In this document: one piece after another, positions 41,712-50,865 of the stretch | Position numbering within the stretch: the first letter of the stretch is position 1 | Layout of the letters: the number at the start of each line of letters is the position of its first letter | Source: Methylobacillus flagellatus KT | GTDB lineage: Bacteria > Pseudomonadota > Gammaproteobacteria > Burkholderiales > Methylophilaceae | Assembly: GCF_000013705.1 (NCBI RefSeq) | Contig: NC_007947.1 | Coordinates: 2,294,001-2,358,000, forward strand | Length of the DNA: 64,000 bases | Direction of reading: 5' to 3' | The notes under the pieces: generated by a model | What the model saw: only the letters and a program-made list of their open reading frames with translations | Databases searched by the model: none | What the model was told of the DNA's origin: nothing | Program-made: the position numbers and the translations under genes

Positions 41712-43265
41712 ATGACTGTAACGCCTGCCTTACTCGTTATCCTCGATGGCTTCGGCTACCGCGAAGATAGCCATGACAATGCCATCGCCCTGGCCAACAC
41801 TCCCAATATCGACCGCTTCTGGACACAGTACCCCCATACCCTGATCAACGCCTCCGAGACGTTTGTCGGATTGCCACGGGGTCAAATGGGGAATTCCGAG
41901 GTAGGCCACCTGAACATCGGTGCCGGGCGCGTGGTATTCCAGGATTTTGAGCGCATCAATCAAGCCATCGCATCCAGGGAGTTCTTCAGCAACCCCGTGC
42001 TGATCGAAGCCGTCAACAAGGCCAAGGCCGGGCACAAGGCAGTGCATATCCTGGGTCTGCTATCCGACGGCGGCGTCCACAGCCACCAAGACCATATTCA
42101 TGCCACGATTGAGATGGCAGTGAACGCCGGGGTGGAGAAAGTATACGTCCATGCCTTCCTCGATGGGCGCGACACCCCGCCGATCAGCGCCAAGCCTTAC
42201 CTGGAAAAGCTCGAGCAGGCCTGTGCCAGCATCGGTGGTGGCAAGATTGCCTCGATTTGTGGTCGCTTCTATGCCATGGACAGGGATAAGCGCTGGCCAC
42301 GTGTTGAGGCCGCCTACAACCTCATTACCGATGGCCAGGGAGAGTTTGCCTCGGCCAGTGCCTTGCAGGGCCTCGAAGCCGCCTATGCCCGCGACGAGAA
42401 GGACGAGTTCGTCAAGGCCACTGCGATTGCCGCCGCCGGGGAACAGCCCGTGACCATGGAAGACGGCGATGTCGTGATCTTCGTCAACTTCCGTTCCGAC
42501 CGCGCCCGCCAGCTCACCCATGCATTGCTCGACCCCGATTTCGAGGGCTTCAACCGCCGTCGGCAACCCAAGCTGGCCGGCTTCTATACCCTGACCTTGT
42601 ACGACAAGGCGGAAACCCGGGCCAAGCCGATCTTCGCCCCAGTGGAAATCCGCAATACCTTTGGCGAGTACGTTGCGCAGCATGGACTGAAGCAGCTCCG
42701 CATTGCCGAGACCGAGAAATACCCGCATGTCACTTTCTTTTTCAATGGCGGGGAGGAGCAAGTGTTTGCAGGGGAAGATCGTATCCTGGTTCCATCACCC
42801 AAGGTCGCCACCTATGACCTCCAGCCCGAGATGAGCGCCTACGAAGTCACCGACAGGCTGGAGGCCGCCATCCTGAGCAGGAAATACGATGCCATCATCT
42901 GCAACTATGCCAATTGCGACATGGTCGGCCACTCCGGGGATCTGAGCGCTTCGATCAAGGCCGTGGAAACCATCGATACTTGCATCGCCCGCATTGTCAA
43001 GGCGATGGAAAGCATAGGTGGGCAGATGATCATCACCGCCGACCACGGCAATGTCGAGCAAATGCGCGACTATGAGAACAACCAGCCTCACACGCAGCAC
43101 ACGACCAATCAGGTTCCGCTGTTCTTCATCGGCAAGCCGGCCACCCTGGCCGCCCCTGGCACCGGTTCTCTGTGCGATCTGGCGCCATCACTGCTGGCCA
43201 TGATGGGGCTCAAACAGCCACCTGAAATGACCGGAAAATCTCTGGTCGCGTTCCAGGCTGCATAG
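41712..43265 (+). CDS. gpmI: 2,3-bisphosphoglycerate-independent phosphoglycerate mutase
   Basis: A 517-residue alkaline-phosphatase-fold mutase of glycolysis and gluconeogenesis, dependent on Mn. VILDGFGYRED gives the first metal Asp, QMGNSEVGHLNIGAGR the phosphorylated Ser near residue 62, and IITADHGNVEQM a C-terminal metal site. Usual length (about 515). Followed by envC 3 bp on. Confidence 0.97.
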   Translation: MTVTPALLVILDGFGYREDSHDNAIALANTPNIDRFWTQYPHTLINASETFVGLPRGQMGNSEVGHLNIGAGRVVFQDFERINQAIASREFFSNPVLIEAVNKAKAGHKAVHILGLLSDGGVHSHQDHIHATIEMAVNAGVEKVYVHAFLDGRDTPPISAKPYLEKLEQACASIGGGKIASICGRFYAMDRDKRWPRVEAAYNLITDGQGEFASASALQGLEAAYARDEKDEFVKATAIAAAGEQPVTMEDGDVVIFVNFRSDRARQLTHALLDPDFEGFNRRRQPKLAGFYTLTLYDKAETRAKPIFAPVEIRNTFGEYVAQHGLKQLRIAETEKYPHVTFFFNGGEEQVFAGEDRILVPSPKVATYDLQPEMSAYEVTDRLEAAILSRKYDAIICNYANCDMVGHSGDLSASIKAVETIDTCIARIVKAMESIGGQMIITADHGNVEQMRDYENNQPHTQHTTNQVPLFFIGKPATLAAPGTGSLCDLAPSLLAMMGLKQPPEMTGKSLVAFQAA

Positions 43266-43268
43266 CTC

Positions 43269-44549
43269 ATGCCTGTGCGCTGGCTCAGCATGCTGCTTGC
43301 GAGCAGCCTTTATGCCACGCCAGCCGCATGGGCTGCCAAGAACGATCCTGAAAAACCGAAGGCGGCCCTCGATGAAATCCACCAACGCCTGGAATCACTG
43401 AAAAAAGAGCTTGATAGCTCCAAGGAAGCGCATGCCGAGGCTGCCGATGCGCTCAGGAAGAGCGAAAAAGCCATCAGTGACGCCAATCGCAAACTGCTTG
43501 AACTCAGACAGCAGCAGGAAAAAAGTCACCAGGCATTACAGGCCCTGCAGAAACAGAAGGCCGCGCATGAGGCCGAACTCAAGCAGCAGCAAGCGCTGTT
43601 GAAGCAGCAGTTCTACCAGCAGTACCTGCATGGCAAACCTAGCCAGGCACAGGTACTGCTGCAGCAGCACGACCCCAACGCTGCAGCCCGCCAGCTGCAT
43701 TACTTCGGCTATATCACCCAAGCCCGCAAGCAATTGATAGAGGCAGCCTCCGACAACCTTGAAAAGGTCGAGGCCCTCAACGCGGAAACCAGCAAGGCCC
43801 TTGCGGAGCTGGATGAGCTGCAGGCACAACAGGAAAAGCAACGCGCCGAGCTGCAACAACAGAAAAACCAGCGCGATAAGCTGGTCAAGCAACTCTCCAG
43901 CAAGATCAGCGCACAACGCAACGAAATCAACAAACTCAAGCGGGACGAACAGCGGCTGACGCAATTAATGGAAAAACTCGCCAAGGCCGCTCGCGAGCAA
44001 GCGGCGCGAGAAAAAGCCGCCAGGGAGAAGGCCCAGCGCGAAGCAGCGCGCGGGAAATCAGGCCAGAAAGCAGGCACCGACAACCAGGCCCCTAGTGGAA
44101 AAATCATTGGTCGCAACGAGGCACTGCCAAGCAATGCCTTTGACGGCACCAGCTTTGCTTCGCTCAAAGGCAAGCTCAACCTGCCGGTACGCGGTGAAAT
44201 CACCAATCGCTTCGGCAGCAGTCGCGCCGATACTGGCATCTCCTGGAAAGGTCTGTTCATCCGGGCCAGCGAAGGCAGTGAGGTGAAATCCGTTGCCAGC
44301 GGACAAGTCGTGTTTGCAGACTGGCTGCGCGGGTTCGGCAACCTCATCATCGTGGATCATGGCAGCGGCTACATGAGCCTGTACGGAAACAACCAGGCAG
44401 TCTTGAAACAAGTAGGGGACAAGGTCAAGGGTGGCGATACCATTGCCCTGGTAGGCAATAGCGGTGGCAACGAACAGCATGGTGTCTATTATGAATTACG
44501 CCATCAGAGCAAGCCTTTCGACCCACTGAGCTGGAGTATCGTCAAATAG
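43269..44549 (+). CDS. envC: Murein hydrolase activator EnvC
   Basis: 426 residues: signal peptide (cleavage near AAWAAK, residue 23), long coiled coil rich in Lys, Glu and Gln (about 30-265), and a C-terminal LytM/M23 domain. The domain keeps the fold motifs (GLFIRASEGSEVKSVASG, MSLYGNNQAVL) but lacks the zinc-binding HxxxD and HxH residues (YYELRHQ). This is the EnvC pattern: it activates AmiA/AmiB amidases at the septum rather than cutting itself. In E. coli envC also follows gpmI. Confidence 0.93.
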   Translation: MPVRWLSMLLASSLYATPAAWAAKNDPEKPKAALDEIHQRLESLKKELDSSKEAHAEAADALRKSEKAISDANRKLLELRQQQEKSHQALQALQKQKAAHEAELKQQQALLKQQFYQQYLHGKPSQAQVLLQQHDPNAAARQLHYFGYITQARKQLIEAASDNLEKVEALNAETSKALAELDELQAQQEKQRAELQQQKNQRDKLVKQLSSKISAQRNEINKLKRDEQRLTQLMEKLAKAAREQAAREKAAREKAQREAARGKSGQKAGTDNQAPSGKIIGRNEALPSNAFDGTSFASLKGKLNLPVRGEITNRFGSSRADTGISWKGLFIRASEGSEVKSVASGQVVFADWLRGFGNLIIVDHGSGYMSLYGNNQAVLKQVGDKVKGGDTIALVGNSGGNEQHGVYYELRHQSKPFDPLSWSIVK

Positions 44550-44623
44550 CTGCACACATGGAAGGTGCAGCAGGCAAGTGGCAGAAACGTTGTGGTGGAA
44601 ATGTTGGCCCCGCCAGCCATCTT

Positions 44624-45043
44624 CTATTCGCCGATCAAATGCAGCAGCACCTTGCGCTTATGCGCCATGCGCCGATGCTCATAGAGGAATATTCCCTGCC
44701 ACGTGCCCAATGCAACCCTTCCTTCCACCACGGGAATGGAAATACTGGTTTGCGTCAATGCGGAGCGCACATGGGCCGGCATGTCGTCCGGACCTTCTGC
44801 GGTATGGATGAACAAGGAGTCCCCATCAGGGACTAGGCGCTCGAAGAAACTCTCCATATCCACCAGCACATCGGAATCGTAATTTTCGTTGATGAGGATG
44901 CTGGCGGAAGTATGCTGGATGTATAGGGTCAACAATCCTTGCTGCATACCGCTATCCGCCACCCACCGCGTCACGGCAGGCGTGATGTCGTACAAGCGAC
45001 GTCCATTGGTATGCTGAATGATCTGGTGATGTTGCTGCTCCAT
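44624..45043 (-). CDS. YjbQ/UPF0047-family protein
   Basis: 139 residues from ATG 45043, preceded by TTTAGGAGC at good spacing; the frame is open to 45169 but that adds unrelated sequence. Family motifs are QGLLTLYIQHTSASILINEN, EGPDDMPAHVRSAL and LGTWQGIFLYEHR. Members have a conserved His-rich pocket and weak thiamin-phosphate-synthase-like activity in some reports; the cellular role is unclear. Convergent with envC. Confidence 0.92.
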   Translation of the reverse strand: MEQQHHQIIQHTNGRRLYDITPAVTRWVADSGMQQGLLTLYIQHTSASILINENYDSDVLVDMESFFERLVPDGDSLFIHTAEGPDDMPAHVRSALTQTSISIPVVEGRVALGTWQGIFLYEHRRMAHKRKVLLHLIGE

Positions 45044-45476
45044 GCAAATGCTCCTAAACATGCGTCGAACCAAGCATAGAAGAGTATCACGACTGATTTC
45101 ATGCAAAAAATCGCCGACACTAGCACGCGGCACCACCTCATGCAGCCAGTCGTTTCCTATGCTCTGCATTTTCCATCATCAGTTCGACTGCCACCTTTGC
45201 TGGCGAATCCAGCACCCAGACGCTTTTGCGAGAAAATGGGCGATTGCTGAATAGGCATGATGACATCACTTTCTTGTTCTAAATTACAATGAACAGCGGC
45301 ATATGCACCATGCTTCACCAATGCAACTCTAGAGAAAATCTTGCAAGAATATCGACGTTATCCACACCAATATTTTTCACTTTACAAGAACAAATAGTGA
45401 AAGAGAAATATAAGTTTTCACATCAGAAATTAAAAAAATGAATCTTCCTGCTACACCATGTTGCATGGTATGCATC
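45044..45476. other. AT-rich intergenic region yjbQ/yceI
   Basis: About 430 bp without a gene I can support. It includes one perfect 9-mer DnaA-box word at 45358-45366, probably chance, and a loose inverted repeat TTTCACT...AGTGAAA near 45380-45405. No clear promoter for yjbQ was identified. Confidence 0.45.
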
Positions 45477-45522
45477 ACAAAAAACAATCAGGATCAATCA
45501 TACTGAGTTGATTGATCCTGAT
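45477..45522 (-). terminator. Intrinsic terminator of yceI
   Basis: ATCAGGATCAATCA (45487-45500) pairs with TGATTGATCCTGAT (45509-45522), a 14-bp stem with an 8-base loop, followed on the minus strand by TGTTTTTTG. It lies 31 bp after the yceI stop. Confidence 0.9.
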
Positions 45523-45553
45523 GTGACGACAGCAATTGCCAAAGCAGCAAGAA

Positions 45554-46189
45554 TTATTTGCAGCTCTTTTTTACTGGAACTTCAAACTCAATATCCACAT
45601 CGCTCCATGATTTACCTTTATGAAAAGCCTGGGTACACACTTTCTCAAATTTGGCAAAGGCCTTGCTACCATTGAAGTCCTTGATGATGTCCAGAGTACC
45701 CTTGGCATGAAAATTACTGCCCTTTTCAGTCACCTTCATGGGAATGACCTTGGTCACATCATTCATGGTCACTGCGAGCTGCAATGTTTCACCTTCTATC
45801 TTGTCGATTTTTGCGGAAATCTTGCCAGGGTTTGCAAAGTTCTTGAATAGCCCACTGACTACATTCATATTCCGAATCATCGGAATGCCGGCATCCCATT
45901 TTCCACCCTCCCCATTATTCAGATCGGCCGAGGTATCCAAGGATGTGCTGTCAATATTGATCGTCGCGCCTTCGAGCTTGCCTGTGCTTGACGCAACCTC
46001 ATACTTCTTGAAAGTATTTTTGCTGACAACATAAGATTTGTCCGGCGCACCGAATGCTGTAAAAGAGAACTTGAACCCTTTTTCATCAGGCGTATAGCTG
46101 CAATTGGCAGCCATCGCAGCGTTACTTGCAGCCGCCATACATAGACTGCCGACCACCCCGAATAATAGATGACGAATACCGCTTTTCAT
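45554..46189 (-). CDS. YceI-like exported protein
   Basis: 211 residues: signal peptide (cleavage near AAMAAN, residue 28) and a YceI-type lipocalin-like barrel (KFSFTAFGAP, ATINIDSTSLDTS, FHAKGTLDIIKDF). YceI proteins bind isoprenoid or other amphipathic molecules in the periplasm. Two Cys (NCSYTP and near the end, KSCK) could pair. It follows the PCuAC-like gene by about 100 bp with a GC-rich palindrome between them, and has its own terminator. Confidence 0.85.
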   Translation of the reverse strand: MKSGIRHLLFGVVGSLCMAAASNAAMAANCSYTPDEKGFKFSFTAFGAPDKSYVVSKNTFKKYEVASSTGKLEGATINIDSTSLDTSADLNNGEGGKWDAGIPMIRNMNVVSGLFKNFANPGKISAKIDKIEGETLQLAVTMNDVTKVIPMKVTEKGSNFHAKGTLDIIKDFNGSKAFAKFEKVCTQAFHKGKSWSDVDIEFEVPVKKSCK

Positions 46190-46273
46190 TCAACCTCCCA
46201 TCAACATAATGTGTTTATTGAAAAAGCCCTGAGTGAGCATGATTATATTATGCCAATGAGAATTATTTTTAAA

Positions 46274-46290
46274 TGCGGCGAAATGCCGCA
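46274..46290. promoter_or_regulatory. RegA/RegR-type box upstream of yceI
   Basis: TGCGGC-GAAAT-GCCGCA fits GNGRC-N5-GNCGC on both strands and lies 85 bp before the yceI ATG. It also stands 4 bp after the PCuAC-like stop and is followed on the minus strand by TTTAAAAAT, so it could instead be that gene's terminator. Confidence 0.5.
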
Positions 46291-46293
46291 GTT

Positions 46294-46749
46294 TTACTCA
46301 CTGAAGGGGTGCCCCATGAATGAAAGTGTCACCATTTGCCTGCGCTGATCTTTCCCCATGAACTCCAAAGTGACAGGAATAGTTTCACCTGCTCGAATAA
46401 CTTGATCAAACCCGCTCAATATCAATTGATAACCTTCAGCTGTAAAATCAACCGGATTCCCTGCCGATAATGGCAGACGCTCCATCAACTTCATCCGAAG
46501 CGTGTTGCCAACACGGACGGTGCGAAAAAATGCTGCTTGTCTTGCGCGAGAAGAAGTGACATTGAGTACCACGATATCCTCGCTGGCCGTCAGCACCATG
46601 TAGGCTGAGGTAGATTTTTGTCCAGGCTCTGTCGTCCAGATGCGCAATCCTGTCCCGATAATTTCGGCACATGCGCTAGTAGAAAAAACCAGTATCAGAA
46701 AAACGCTGAAAAAAGAGAGAATCCTTGAATGGAAAAATAGATAAAACAT
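46294..46749 (-). CDS. PCuAC-like periplasmic protein without the copper ligands
   Basis: 151 residues: signal peptide (cleavage near TSACAEI, residue 28) and a small beta-domain with the layout of the PCuAC/DUF461 copper chaperones (IRIWTTEPG-like start, SAYMVLTASED, EGYQLILSGFDQVIRAGETIPVTLEF). The usual copper motif H-M-X10-M-X21-H-x-M is broken: the His/Met pair is replaced by Phe-Phe in ARQAAFFRTV and the His before the second Met is Gln in EGYQLIL. RMKLM keeps two Met. It follows the copper-type TonB receptor by 79 bp. Confidence 0.72.
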   Translation of the reverse strand: MFYLFFHSRILSFFSVFLILVFSTSACAEIIGTGLRIWTTEPGQKSTSAYMVLTASEDIVVLNVTSSRARQAAFFRTVRVGNTLRMKLMERLPLSAGNPVDFTAEGYQLILSGFDQVIRAGETIPVTLEFMGKDQRRQMVTLSFMGHPFSE

Positions 46750-46801
46750 GATGTTCTCGACAAAAAAACATCATGTTCTCTTGATTTTCCCTGATAGAAA
46801 A

Positions 46802-46816
46802 GTGACATATTGCCGC
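46802..46816 (+). promoter_or_regulatory. RegA/RegR-type box upstream of the PCuAC-like gene
   Basis: GTGACATATTGCCGC fits GNGRC-N5-GNCGC. It lies in the 79-bp gap between the TonB receptor stop and the PCuAC-like gene, 53 bp before that gene's ATG. Confidence 0.5.
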
Positions 46817-46828
46817 ATAGGATCATGT

Positions 46829-49126
46829 TCAAAAACTGTAGGAAAGTGCGACATTGATGGAGCGCCCACGTCCGGGAACACCCATGCCCCATGGAATACC
46901 ATTGGTAGTCATGGAATTCCCCTCTGCAAGATAAGCCCCGCCAAGTGGTAGATAATAGAAACGGTTGAACAGGTTTTCCACTGACAAATCCAGTCGGGCG
47001 CGCTGCCATTCCACGCTGCTGCGCAGGTTGAACAAGGTGTATCCGGGCGTGGTGATTTCGTTGCGTACCTGGGAGATTCTGTCTTTTTCGGCAACCGCAT
47101 GCATTTCCAAGGTATTGGTCCACAAGCCCAGCTTGTGCTCAAGCGCGAATTTCCCGTTCAACGGCATCATGTGATAAAGGTTGTCGCCTGTCGCCCGTCG
47201 TGCGTTCTCTCCACGGACATAGCTGACCATGCCCGTGACGGCAAAGCTGCCAATATTGGCAAGACTGCCGAGGCGATAGCTTCCGGAAACGTCAAGTCCA
47301 TAGAGCCTGGCATCCGCATTGGCATATTGCAGCAGCATATATTCGTCATTGCGGTTGTAACCCGGCAGTCGTACGGCATCGACGTAGTGCTCGACATAAG
47401 TTACATACCCTGTGGTCTTGACTTGCCACTTTTCCTTGTCGGCATCATGCCAATCACCGCTCGCACTGATGGTATAGGCGACTTCAGGTTTCAGGTCCGG
47501 ATTGCCGACGTAGCCATTACCATCGCCGACGAAATTATTCATGAGCGCAGCCATGGGAAGCTTGGACCATGGATAGCGTTCGTACAGATTGGGAGACCGG
47601 GTCTTGCGGGCAAAACCGAATTCGTAGCTTTGACCATCATCGGGAGTAAACCGAGACAATGCAGTCAGGTCATAATGATAATCCTCACGGCTGCGGTGCA
47701 AGGCGTTGAAAGCGTCAGCGTCTGCTTGATATGAGCCACTTGAGTAGCCTTGCACAGATCCGGTATTCGATTTGACCCGGTCTGTCCTGATGCCTAGCAA
47801 GGTAGTCCATTGCCGGCTCCATTGCGTTTCCCATTCGCCGAATACGCCAATGCGGTCACGCTTGCCGTCACGGATATTCCAAAAGTTGTCGCAGCACATT
47901 GAGTTCGGGAGCAACCCGATACCAGGCCACCAGTCATCCAGGCGATAGAACTGGAAATCCGTGCCAAGGCGCGCAATGTGCTGGTCACTCAATGCAATAG
48001 TGGCTTTTGCCATACCGCCATCCGTGGTAGCTTCTGACAGCATCGGCATCATCATGAACATATAGCGGTGGGGCAACATATCCATTGAGTGCTCGAGGCT
48101 CTGGTGGAAATAACGCATCTCCAGCTCACCCCAATCAAATTGTCCAGTGTAGTGAAGATTGGCAGTACGGTTTACATTGGCAGGTTTCTTGGTGTTGAGT
48201 AGGAAATTACCGGGATTGGCAGGGTCCGGCTCACTTGACACCATGTCCATACGCTGGTTGGGGAACCCCTCCCAGTCGATGGATTGCTCTCCCAACTTCA
48301 ATTCAAGCAGGTGATTGTCCAGGATTTTCCAGCCAAGACTGAGCTCGCGATGACGCGAGCCGCGGTAAGCTGTTCCTGCAACCGTACGCTCAGTGACCTT
48401 GTCAATGAAAGGTCTTAAAAAAGGATTGTTCTGCTGGTTCCACCCACCGGGCTTTTTAAAATCTCCCGCTGCCCTGTAGTTATTGGCCTGGGAATAAGAG
48501 TCGGTATAGGTCAGGCTGAGATTCTGGCTTGCCACAGTCAGCGCAATATTGCCACCTCTCGCCGCACCATTGCTGCGGTAAAACGTGCCGAGCTTGCCTG
48601 TTACCAACAGATCCTGGTCATCCTTGGCAAATTTGGGCCTGGCCGAATTGACCTGGATCGTCCCGCCGATGCTGTCGCCCCCCACGCTGACCGGCGTAAT
48701 CCCTGCATATACCTGCACGGTTTCCACATTGGATGGGTCAATGTATGAGAGTGCCGGGTTCATATGATTGGGACAGGCGCTCATGAGGTCCATCCCATCC
48801 ACCTGGGTGCGGATGCGGTCATCAGCAAAGCCGCGAATGGTTGGCAGGCTCGAAATACCACCTGCCCCATAAGTACTGACGCCCGGTATATCTTCCAGCA
48901 ACCTGGCGGTGTCGTTGGTATTAACGCGTTGCCTGGCCAGTGATGAAGAGGAAAGCGATTGACCTTCAAATGCGGGGCCTTCCATGCGGCTTGCCTGAAC
49001 ATCAAGCAGGGGCAACGCCTTGACTGGAATGCCATTCTGTCTGCTGTTGTCGCTGCTATCTGCCATGCCGATGGTTGGGCTGAATATAAGCGAGACAGCC
49101 AGGCTCAGCAAGGTGGGGTTATTCAT
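46829..49126 (-). CDS. TonB-dependent receptor, copper-receptor (OprC/NosA) type
   Basis: About 765 residues: signal peptide, plug domain (ARLLEDIPGVSTYGAGGIS, IRGFADDRIRTQVDGMDLMS, GDSIGGTIQV) and a 22-strand-type barrel ending in Phe (NVALSYSF). The plug loop SACPNHMNPALSY and a Met-rich barrel loop HRYMFMMMPMLSE resemble the copper receptors OprC/NosA, which bind Cu with Cys, Met and His. I start at ATG 49126 (MNNPTLLSLAV), because the longer frame to 49171 is inside the preceding terminator hairpin and hides the signal peptide. The next gene is PCuAC-like, supporting a metal role. Confidence 0.85.
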   Translation of the reverse strand: MNNPTLLSLAVSLIFSPTIGMADSSDNSRQNGIPVKALPLLDVQASRMEGPAFEGQSLSSSSLARQRVNTNDTARLLEDIPGVSTYGAGGISSLPTIRGFADDRIRTQVDGMDLMSACPNHMNPALSYIDPSNVETVQVYAGITPVSVGGDSIGGTIQVNSARPKFAKDDQDLLVTGKLGTFYRSNGAARGGNIALTVASQNLSLTYTDSYSQANNYRAAGDFKKPGGWNQQNNPFLRPFIDKVTERTVAGTAYRGSRHRELSLGWKILDNHLLELKLGEQSIDWEGFPNQRMDMVSSEPDPANPGNFLLNTKKPANVNRTANLHYTGQFDWGELEMRYFHQSLEHSMDMLPHRYMFMMMPMLSEATTDGGMAKATIALSDQHIARLGTDFQFYRLDDWWPGIGLLPNSMCCDNFWNIRDGKRDRIGVFGEWETQWSRQWTTLLGIRTDRVKSNTGSVQGYSSGSYQADADAFNALHRSREDYHYDLTALSRFTPDDGQSYEFGFARKTRSPNLYERYPWSKLPMAALMNNFVGDGNGYVGNPDLKPEVAYTISASGDWHDADKEKWQVKTTGYVTYVEHYVDAVRLPGYNRNDEYMLLQYANADARLYGLDVSGSYRLGSLANIGSFAVTGMVSYVRGENARRATGDNLYHMMPLNGKFALEHKLGLWTNTLEMHAVAEKDRISQVRNEITTPGYTLFNLRSSVEWQRARLDLSVENLFNRFYYLPLGGAYLAEGNSMTTNGIPWGMGVPGRGRSINVALSYSF

Positions 49127-49143
49127 TCGTAAGCTTTCAAGAT

Positions 49144-49169
49144 AAAAAGGCAGGTGCACTGCACCTGCC
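49144..49169 (-). terminator. Intrinsic terminator of the second PEP-CTERM gene
   Basis: GGCAGGTGC (49149-49157) and GCACCTGCC (49161-49169) pair over 3 bases, and the minus strand continues TTTTTATC. It separates the PEP-CTERM gene from the TonB receptor gene. Confidence 0.88.
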
Positions 49170-49199
49170 ATTCTTTTGAGATTTAAATGATCAATCAGG

Positions 49200-49931
49200 T
49201 CAGGCCTGGCGACGACGGCGTACTACGGCCCCCATCAATGCCAAGCCCATTCCCAGCATGGCATAGGTGCTGGGTTCGGGTACCGCTGCCGTAATTGTCT
49301 GTGACAAAGGGTAACCACTCATCGTGCCAATGGCGCCATAGACTTCGGCCGAGGTGCCGGTCATGCATACCGCGCCCATCATGCCGCCGGCAGCACAGTC
49401 TGCATAGGCCAGATGGTTGATCTGCGTTTGTGTCAGCGCCTGCAAGGGATCATCTGGAATGAACACCAGCGCATAGGCATTGCCAGGGTTATTGCCAGCA
49501 CCTGGGAAGCCATAGTAAACGCCGCCTGCATTTACACCAGATTGCGGGCTCCATCCATCACCACCCGTCCCAGTCCAGAAGGTATTGGTATTGTCGTTCT
49601 TGAATGTGGCAGCGAACGTACCACCAAGAGTGGCGTCATACCAGGATTTCAGCTGGTAATCGAGGGACAGCCAGGTCATGTTGTCATTGGGGTAGGCGAT
49701 TGGATCCCCTGTCATCGATTCGGACAATATTCCCCTGAGATTGGACACTGTCTTGGTAGCGCTATCGTAATCAAACGTACCGAGAAAAATAGTGTCCCGA
49801 GGCTGGGTATCTGGCTCATACCATACGGTTTCAATATTGTACGTACTGACGGCAGCCATGGACTGGCTCGCACCAGCTACCATCAAGAAGGCAGAAACTG
49901 CAGATGCAACATGCTTTTTGCTGAATTTCAT
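49200..49931 (-). CDS. PEP-CTERM sorting-domain protein
   Basis: 243 residues: signal peptide (cleavage near SMAAVS, residue 27), a glycine- and aromatic-rich body of unknown function, and a C-terminal PEP-CTERM signal: VPEPSTYAMLGMG, a hydrophobic helix and RRRRQA. Such proteins are cut by an exosortase and exported to the surface, often with exopolysaccharide. The body has a Cys/Met-rich stretch CAAGGMMGAVCMTG. Flanked by terminators on both sides, so possibly its own transcript. Confidence 0.88.
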   Translation of the reverse strand: MKFSKKHVASAVSAFLMVAGASQSMAAVSTYNIETVWYEPDTQPRDTIFLGTFDYDSATKTVSNLRGILSESMTGDPIAYPNDNMTWLSLDYQLKSWYDATLGGTFAATFKNDNTNTFWTGTGGDGWSPQSGVNAGGVYYGFPGAGNNPGNAYALVFIPDDPLQALTQTQINHLAYADCAAGGMMGAVCMTGTSAEVYGAIGTMSGYPLSQTITAAVPEPSTYAMLGMGLALMGAVVRRRRQA

Positions 49932-49954
49932 TTTATTCTCCTATCCGAGAAGAA

Positions 49955-49974
49955 AGAGGCTCGTCAGAGCCTCT
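49955..49974 (-). terminator. Hairpin between the two PEP-CTERM genes
   Basis: AGAGGCTC and GAGCCTCT form an 8-bp stem over GTCA, followed on the minus strand by TTCTTC, a weak T-tract. Confidence 0.6.
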
Positions 49975-49989
49975 GGATTGACTAAGGAA

Positions 49990-50743
49990 CTAGCGCACTG
50001 TGCGACGGCGGGCAGCAAAGCCCAGCATGACCAGACCGAGCGCCAGCATCGCGTAAGTGCTGGGTTCTGGAACCGCAGCCACGCTCAATGTGGTTGATAA
50101 ACCATAGTTGTAGGCAAGGGACAGCGGATCGTTCTGTGAGGCATAATCCGCACCGCCGACGATGAGGGTGTAGGTCCCTGCGCCCAGCAAGAAGCTGGCG
50201 CTGACAGAGCCATCCGCGACACCGTCTCCAATGACGCCCGGCAAGTCGCCGAAGTTGTCAGAGGTGCCGTCTACCGCATAGCCAATAAATGTCAGCTTAT
50301 TGATTTCACCTGCATCGTTGCCGATTTGGAAATCACCCAATGTATTCAGAGCGCCTTCGGTATCAAAACCCAATGTATCGCGATAGGCCAGCGTTACTGG
50401 AGTCGCATCGTGGGCTGCAGGTGGTGCCTTTCCTTCGAAGAGGCTGAACCCAGGCAGCAATCCATCAAGAGAACTAGCCGTTGCACCTGCAAATGCAGAT
50501 GCTGAAATGGTCACCAAGGCCTCATTGGCCAAGCTGAAGGTAAACCATTTGACCTGGTGCGAGTCTCCCCCAGTCGGCATCTGCGGCATCTGCCCAACCG
50601 AAACTTCGGGTGACTTGGTTGGAAACTGTGATTGACTGATCGCTCAGGCCATCAAAATTACCAAAATCCCGGCCCGTATAACTGACATGGGCAAACGCGG
50701 ATTGGCTGGCAATCAAACCTGCCAGCAATAACATTTTTTTCAT
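49990..50743 (-). pseudogene. PEP-CTERM protein gene with a one-base frameshift
   Basis: Two overlapping frames make one protein. The first (from ATG 50743) has a signal peptide MKKMLLLAGLIASQSAFA and runs to FGWADAADADWG; the second continues DSHQVKWFTFSLANEALV and ends with VPEPSTYAMLALGL and RRRTVR, a full PEP-CTERM signal. They join at a run of five G (minus strand, near 50571-50575); removing one G restores a single frame of about 250 residues. This may be a real mutation, slippage at the tract, or a sequencing error. No other lesion is seen. Confidence 0.82.
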
Positions 50744-50821
50744 TGGTTTTCCCTTTCAATAAGAGCAAATTGGCTATAAGCGCCATAGAGCAATATAAGG
50801 AAAGAGGGGACAAGTGAGAAT

Positions 50822-50851
50822 GTGACAAATTGTCGCATGACAATTTGTCAC
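50822..50851. promoter_or_regulatory. RegA/RegR-type palindrome upstream of the frameshifted PEP-CTERM gene
   Basis: Arms GTGACAAATTGTC and GACAATTTGTCAC meet over GCAT, 13 bp each, 79 bp before the ATG. The plus strand gives a full GNGRC-N5-GNCGC match (50822-50836); the other half misses by two bases. Confidence 0.55.
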
Positions 50852-50865
50852 ATTTGTGTTCAGTT

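Noticed and set aside
45358-45366. Perfect DnaA-box word TTATCCACA in an AT-rich gap
   Set aside because: A single 9-mer is expected about once per few windows this size by chance; no cluster of boxes, no dnaA or dnaN nearby, so not an origin.
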